This document shows, in pieces, positions 43,477-45,808 of a stretch of DNA of 45,808 nt (positions within the stretch are counted from its first letter, which is position 1; the number at the start of each line of letters is the position of its first letter). This DNA comes from Desulfotomaculaceae bacterium. Lineage in GTDB: Bacteria; Bacillota; Desulfotomaculia; Desulfotomaculales; Pelotomaculaceae. The translations under genes and the position numbers were made by a program. The stretch is taken from NCBI GenBank assembly GCA_028696455.1, contig JAQVGZ010000011.1, forward strand, positions 1-45,808. The letters run 5' to 3'. Under the pieces are notes generated by a model. The model was not told the DNA's origin, searched no databases, and saw only the letters and a list, made by a program, of their open reading frames with translations.

Positions 43477-44823
43477 TTAAATTTTTATAATTTTGTCTTT
43501 CCCCCTTTGTACATTCTTTGTTGCATTGCGCGTGTCCAGAATAAGCCTGGCATGATCGGCAATCCATTGATAGTCAAAACAAGAATGATCGGTGATAATT
43601 AAAATACAATCTGCCCTGGCTAGTTCTTCTTCGTTAAGATCAATGGATTTAATGCAGCTTCCGTGCTCTCCTGCAACTTGAAATTCAGGTACATAAGGGT
43701 CATGGTAGACAACCTCAGCCTGGTTTTTTTGAAGATTATTGATAATTTTTAACGCCGGAGTTTCTCTTACATCGTTGATGTCTTTTTTATAAGCAACACC
43801 AAGGACAAGGATCCTTGATCCATTCAAACATTTCTTGTGTTTATTAAGGATGGAAATTAATTTTGTAACCACGTATTCTGACACCTTTATGTTCATTTCA
43901 ACGGCAAGGTCAATAAAACGGGTGCAAAAATCATAATCTTTGGCCTTCCAGGCCAGGTAAACAGGATCAACAGGTATACAGTGGCCACCCACCCCAGGTC
44001 CGGGGTAGAAGGTTTGTATACCGAACGGCTTGGTAGCTGCCGCATCAACAATTTCCCATATGTCAAGGCTCATCCTGTCACAGAGAATCATAAATTCATT
44101 AACCAGCGCGATGTTTACCGAACGATAAGTGTTTTCAAAAATTTTGGTCATTTCTGCGGTAGCCGGGGAAGAAACCGGTATCACCTGCTGTAGACTCTGG
44201 CGATAGAAAGCGCAGGCGACTTCCCGGCAAAGGGGAGTGACACCACCAACTATTTTTGAGATATCCCTGGTTGTAAAATTTTTGTTGCCAGGGTCAACCC
44301 TTTCCGGGGAAAAAGCCAAAAAGAAGTCCCTCCCTGCAGTGAGGCCGGTTGACTCCAAAATAGGCAGGACAACTTCCTGGGTTGTTCCCGGGAAAGTGGT
44401 ACTTTCCAGGCAAATAAGCTGACCTTTTTTAATTTTTTCTGCAATTTGTTTAGTTGCCGACGTAACAAAGGAAAGATCGGGCTGATTCATCGATATTAAC
44501 GGTGTCGGAACACAAATAATAATAATATCTGCTTCCTTAAGTAGATCAAAACGATGAACGGCGCTTAAGTTGCCAGCTTCCACAAGGGCTCGCAGCATAT
44601 CTTCAGGAACATCCCGAATATAGCTCTGCCCGTTGTTTATTTGCCCAACCTTTATAAGATCCTGATCTACTCCTACGACTGTAAAACCAATTCTAGCCTG
44701 TTCAACAGCCAGAGGTAGTCCAACGTAGCCAAGGCCGATTACAGCTACTCTTGCCAAACGGCTGTATATCTTTTCCGTAAGTATTTTTGCGAATTTTTCC
44801 CCTTGCTCTTCTAATACTTTCAT
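43477..44823 (-). CDS. UDP-N-acetyl-hexosamine 6-dehydrogenase (WbpA/WecC/TviB type)
   Basis: The 448-residue protein belongs to the UDP-sugar 6-dehydrogenase superfamily. It has VAVIGLGYVGLPLAVEQARI, CVPTPLISMNQPDLSFV, LESTTFPGTTQEVV, FSPERVDPGNKNF and the catalytic cysteine in GPGVGGHCIPVDPVYL. The SPERVDPG and GGHCIPVDP blocks mark the N-acetylhexosamine branch (WbpA, TviB, WecC) rather than the UDP-glucose branch. It should make a UDP-HexNAc uronic acid, for direct use or for the Gfo/Idh plus DegT route encoded at 18.8-22.8 kb. ATG at 44823 has AGGATGG about 10 bases upstream. It is divergent from the selenoprotein gene across 252 bases. Confidence 0.9.
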   Translation of the reverse strand: MKVLEEQGEKFAKILTEKIYSRLARVAVIGLGYVGLPLAVEQARIGFTVVGVDQDLIKVGQINNGQSYIRDVPEDMLRALVEAGNLSAVHRFDLLKEADIIIICVPTPLISMNQPDLSFVTSATKQIAEKIKKGQLICLESTTFPGTTQEVVLPILESTGLTAGRDFFLAFSPERVDPGNKNFTTRDISKIVGGVTPLCREVACAFYRQSLQQVIPVSSPATAEMTKIFENTYRSVNIALVNEFMILCDRMSLDIWEIVDAAATKPFGIQTFYPGPGVGGHCIPVDPVYLAWKAKDYDFCTRFIDLAVEMNIKVSEYVVTKLISILNKHKKCLNGSRILVLGVAYKKDINDVRETPALKIINNLQKNQAEVVYHDPYVPEFQVAGEHGSCIKSIDLNEEELARADCILIITDHSCFDYQWIADHARLILDTRNATKNVQRGKDKIIKI

Positions 44824-44869
44824 ACAAAGACACCATCCTGATGTTTTTTTACGAATTAGATGTTAATTT

Positions 44870-44898
44870 TTGTCACGATTCTTGAAGCATAATATGAT
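44870..44898 (+). promoter_or_regulatory. Sigma-A/sigma-70-type promoter for the selenoprotein gene
   Basis: TTGTCA (44870-44875) and TATGAT (44893-44898) are separated by exactly 17 bases on the plus strand, each differing from consensus (TTGACA, TATAAT) at one position. Transcription would start near 44905, giving a leader of about 170 bases before the ATG at 45076. The only plus-strand gene downstream is the selenoprotein. Confidence 0.6.
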
Positions 44899-44989
44899 AC
44901 AACGATAGAAAAGGTTACTTGGTTCCCGACTTATAAAAAAACCGGCGCCATGTGCATCTATTATCTAGAAGCTCATAACGTCGGATAAA

Positions 44990-45012
44990 TCTTGAAAAAC
45001 ATATAGTCAAGA
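44990..45012 (+). repeat. Inverted repeat in the selenoprotein leader
   Basis: TCTTGA (44990-44995) and TCAAGA (45007-45012) are exact inverted repeats around 11 bases, and T7 begins 17 bases further on, near 45027. It could be an operator or a weak attenuator hairpin. The AT-rich stem makes a strong terminator unlikely. Confidence 0.35.
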
Positions 45013-45075
45013 ATCCTGTTGGTATATTTTTTTGCGCATTACCTAAAACTATAAGAAAATTAAGGGGGATATGTA

Positions 45076-45309
45076 ATGGCACAAAACATCACACTTTACA
45101 CAACACCCACTTGACCGCATTGCGACCACGTGAAGGAGTATCTTTCACAAAAGGGTGTACAGTACAAGGAAATCAACGTGGCTGGCGATGCACGCGCCCG
45201 AGACGACATGATCAAGAAAACCGGGCGCATGGCCGTACCAACAATAACCGCTGGTGACCAGGTCGTTGTGGGTTTTAACCGGAGTGAACTGGATAAGCTG
45301 CTCTCCTAG
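45076..45309 (+). CDS. Glutaredoxin-like selenoprotein (UXX-star type), UGA decoded as selenocysteine
   Basis: An ATG at 45076 with AGGGGG about 8 bases upstream opens a frame of 77 codons if the UGA at 45112-45114 is read as selenocysteine. The product starts AQNITLYTTPT-U-PHCDHV, so U takes the place of the first cysteine of a CxxC redox motif. It continues with LSQKGVQYKEINVAG, the cis-proline loop MAVPTI and VVVGFNRSELDKLL, all typical of a glutaredoxin fold. Coding character continues unbroken after the UGA and ends at TAG (45307-45309). Sequences of this kind are known as glutaredoxin-like UXX-star selenoproteins in anaerobes. A SECIS-like hairpin follows the UGA. It should act as a cytoplasmic thiol/selenol oxidoreductase. 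The sel genes needed for decoding are not in the window. Confidence 0.9.
45130..45148 (+). promoter_or_regulatory. Bacterial SECIS-like hairpin for selenocysteine insertion
   Basis: Starting 15 bases after the UGA, GTGAAGG pairs with CTTTCAC (seven pairs including one G-U) around the loop AGTAT. The loop has a G at its second position, 23 bases after the UGA, which fits the usual bacterial SECIS layout of a short stem at this distance with a G early in the apical loop. It lies inside the coding sequence, as bacterial SECIS elements must. Confidence 0.75.
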
Positions 45310-45808
45310 TCCAATTGTAAGATCTGCTCCATAATTACCCGGAAGACAGGCGCAGCTGTCTGCCCGCCACTTACTCCGTCTCCGATCATTACAGTAACAA
45401 TATAGCGAGGGTTGGACCGGGGAGCATACCCGGTAAACCAGGCGTTAACCGTTTTTTTATTTAAACCAACCTGTGCCGAACCGGTTTTGCCGGCGCTACC
45501 GAAAACCGGTACAAAGGCCTTACTGCCGGCGCCCTCATCAATTACCGACTCCATGAGTTTGCGCAACTCAGCCGCAGTATCCGTTTGAATGACCACCCGG
45601 CCAGGGTCTACAAAAAATTCCCTGGCCACTTCTCCGTTTCTTTTGCGCACTTCTTTCACGAGGCGCGGTTCCCGAAAAATACCATCGTTAACAATTGCGT
45701 TTACCATTGAGGTCACCTGCACAGGAGTGGCCAGCACAGGTCCCTGTCCAACACTGCTGTTTACCAGATTATTAGGCGCTGCGATCAATGTAAGGTCCTG
45801 GCGCCGAT
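45306..45808 (-). CDS. Penicillin-binding protein transpeptidase domain, C-terminal part (N-terminus beyond the window)
   Basis: The frame is open from the right edge to the TAG at 45306-45308, giving about 166 residues. It holds the end of a class B-type transpeptidase domain: NLVNSSVGQGPVLATPVQVTSMVNAI spans the SxGQG and following helix, and the KTG triad is in GSAGKTGSAQVGLNKK. AWFTGYAP and YIVTVMIGDG are strands typical of PBP2/FtsI/SpoVD-like proteins. The SxxK and SxN motifs lie off the window. It cross-links peptidoglycan outside the membrane. The stop overlaps the selenoprotein stop by four bases in convergent orientation. Which PBP class it is cannot be decided from this part. Confidence 0.88.
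   Translation of the reverse strand, partial: RRQDLTLIAAPNNLVNSSVGQGPVLATPVQVTSMVNAIVNDGIFREPRLVKEVRKRNGEVAREFFVDPGRVVIQTDTAAELRKLMESVIDEGAGSKAFVPVFGSAGKTGSAQVGLNKKTVNAWFTGYAPRSNPRYIVTVMIGDGVSGGQTAAPVFRVIMEQILQLD

Noticed and set aside
44990-45035. Inverted repeat plus T-run as a true terminator upstream of the selenoprotein gene
   Set aside because: The stem is only six AT-rich pairs and the T-run starts 14 or more bases after the stem, so I list it only as a repeat.
1-45808. CRISPR array, tRNA, rRNA or intact insertion sequence
   Set aside because: I saw no regularly spaced direct repeats, no cloverleaf-like sequence and no transposase frame on reading both strands.

Overview
The window looks like part of a chromosome from a Gram-positive-lineage clostridial firmicute. 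My best guess is a Desulfotomaculum/Pelotomaculum-type organism, and that genus-level placement is inference. Supporting signs are strong AGGAGG-type ribosome binding sites, frequent GTG and TTG starts, U-tailed intrinsic terminators, an LCP-family wall-polymer ligase, and a selenocysteine-encoding gene. Almost all genes are on the minus strand, so transcription runs mainly right to left. The bulk is a large exopolysaccharide or surface-glycan locus with several modules.

Right end (about 33-45.8 kb). A penicillin-binding transpeptidase runs off the right edge. Convergent with it is a small plus-strand gene that ordinary gene calling misses: a glutaredoxin-like 77-residue protein with an in-frame UGA at the redox-active position (TPT-Sec-PHC), followed by a SECIS-like hairpin. 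Leftward come a UDP-HexNAc dehydrogenase, an LCP ligase, an HTH regulator, an initiating sugar-phosphate transferase, UDP-glucose dehydrogenase, UDP-xylose synthase, a leftover galE 3' end, a GT2, a Wzy-type polymerase, a GT4, a WecG/TagA/CpsF transferase and a UDP-glucuronate 4-epimerase. Together they could make UDP-GlcA, UDP-Xyl and UDP-GalA and build a repeat unit on undecaprenyl phosphate.

Middle (about 22.8-33 kb). This stretch holds a GT4, an asparagine-synthetase gene broken by an internal deletion with frameshift, an AT-rich radical SAM gene, a Wzx flippase and a second Wzy. Next come non-glycan genes: a DUF2062 membrane protein, a TPR protein with an N-terminal TIR/DUF4062-like domain, and a DUF5658-like small membrane protein. 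Terminators separate some of these blocks.

Left-centre (about 7.6-22.8 kb). One tight minus-strand run encodes a Gfo/Idh oxidoreductase, a CapD/PglF/WbpM-type dehydratase, a DegT aminotransferase, three consecutive large glycan proteins plus a GT4, two PIG-L deacetylases, a NeuD/PglD-type acetyltransferase and a GNAT enzyme. The three large proteins include unusual fusions: GT4-GT4, Wzy-GT4 and, after the GT4 and one deacetylase, Wzx-initiating transferase. This is a second assembly line, probably for a diacetamido or amino sugar glycan.

Left end (1-7.4 kb). A secreted modular protein with two almost identical C-terminal carbohydrate-binding-like modules converges on two plus-strand extracytoplasmic genes, an NAGPA-family phosphodiester glycosidase and a seven-repeat FG-GAP propeller. 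Upstream of the glycosidase gene is a leader that looks like an attenuator or riboswitch. The final minus-strand operon contains an SDR epimerase, a WbqC-like protein and the alpha and beta E1 subunits of a thiamine-diphosphate dehydrogenase, with beta cut by the window edge.
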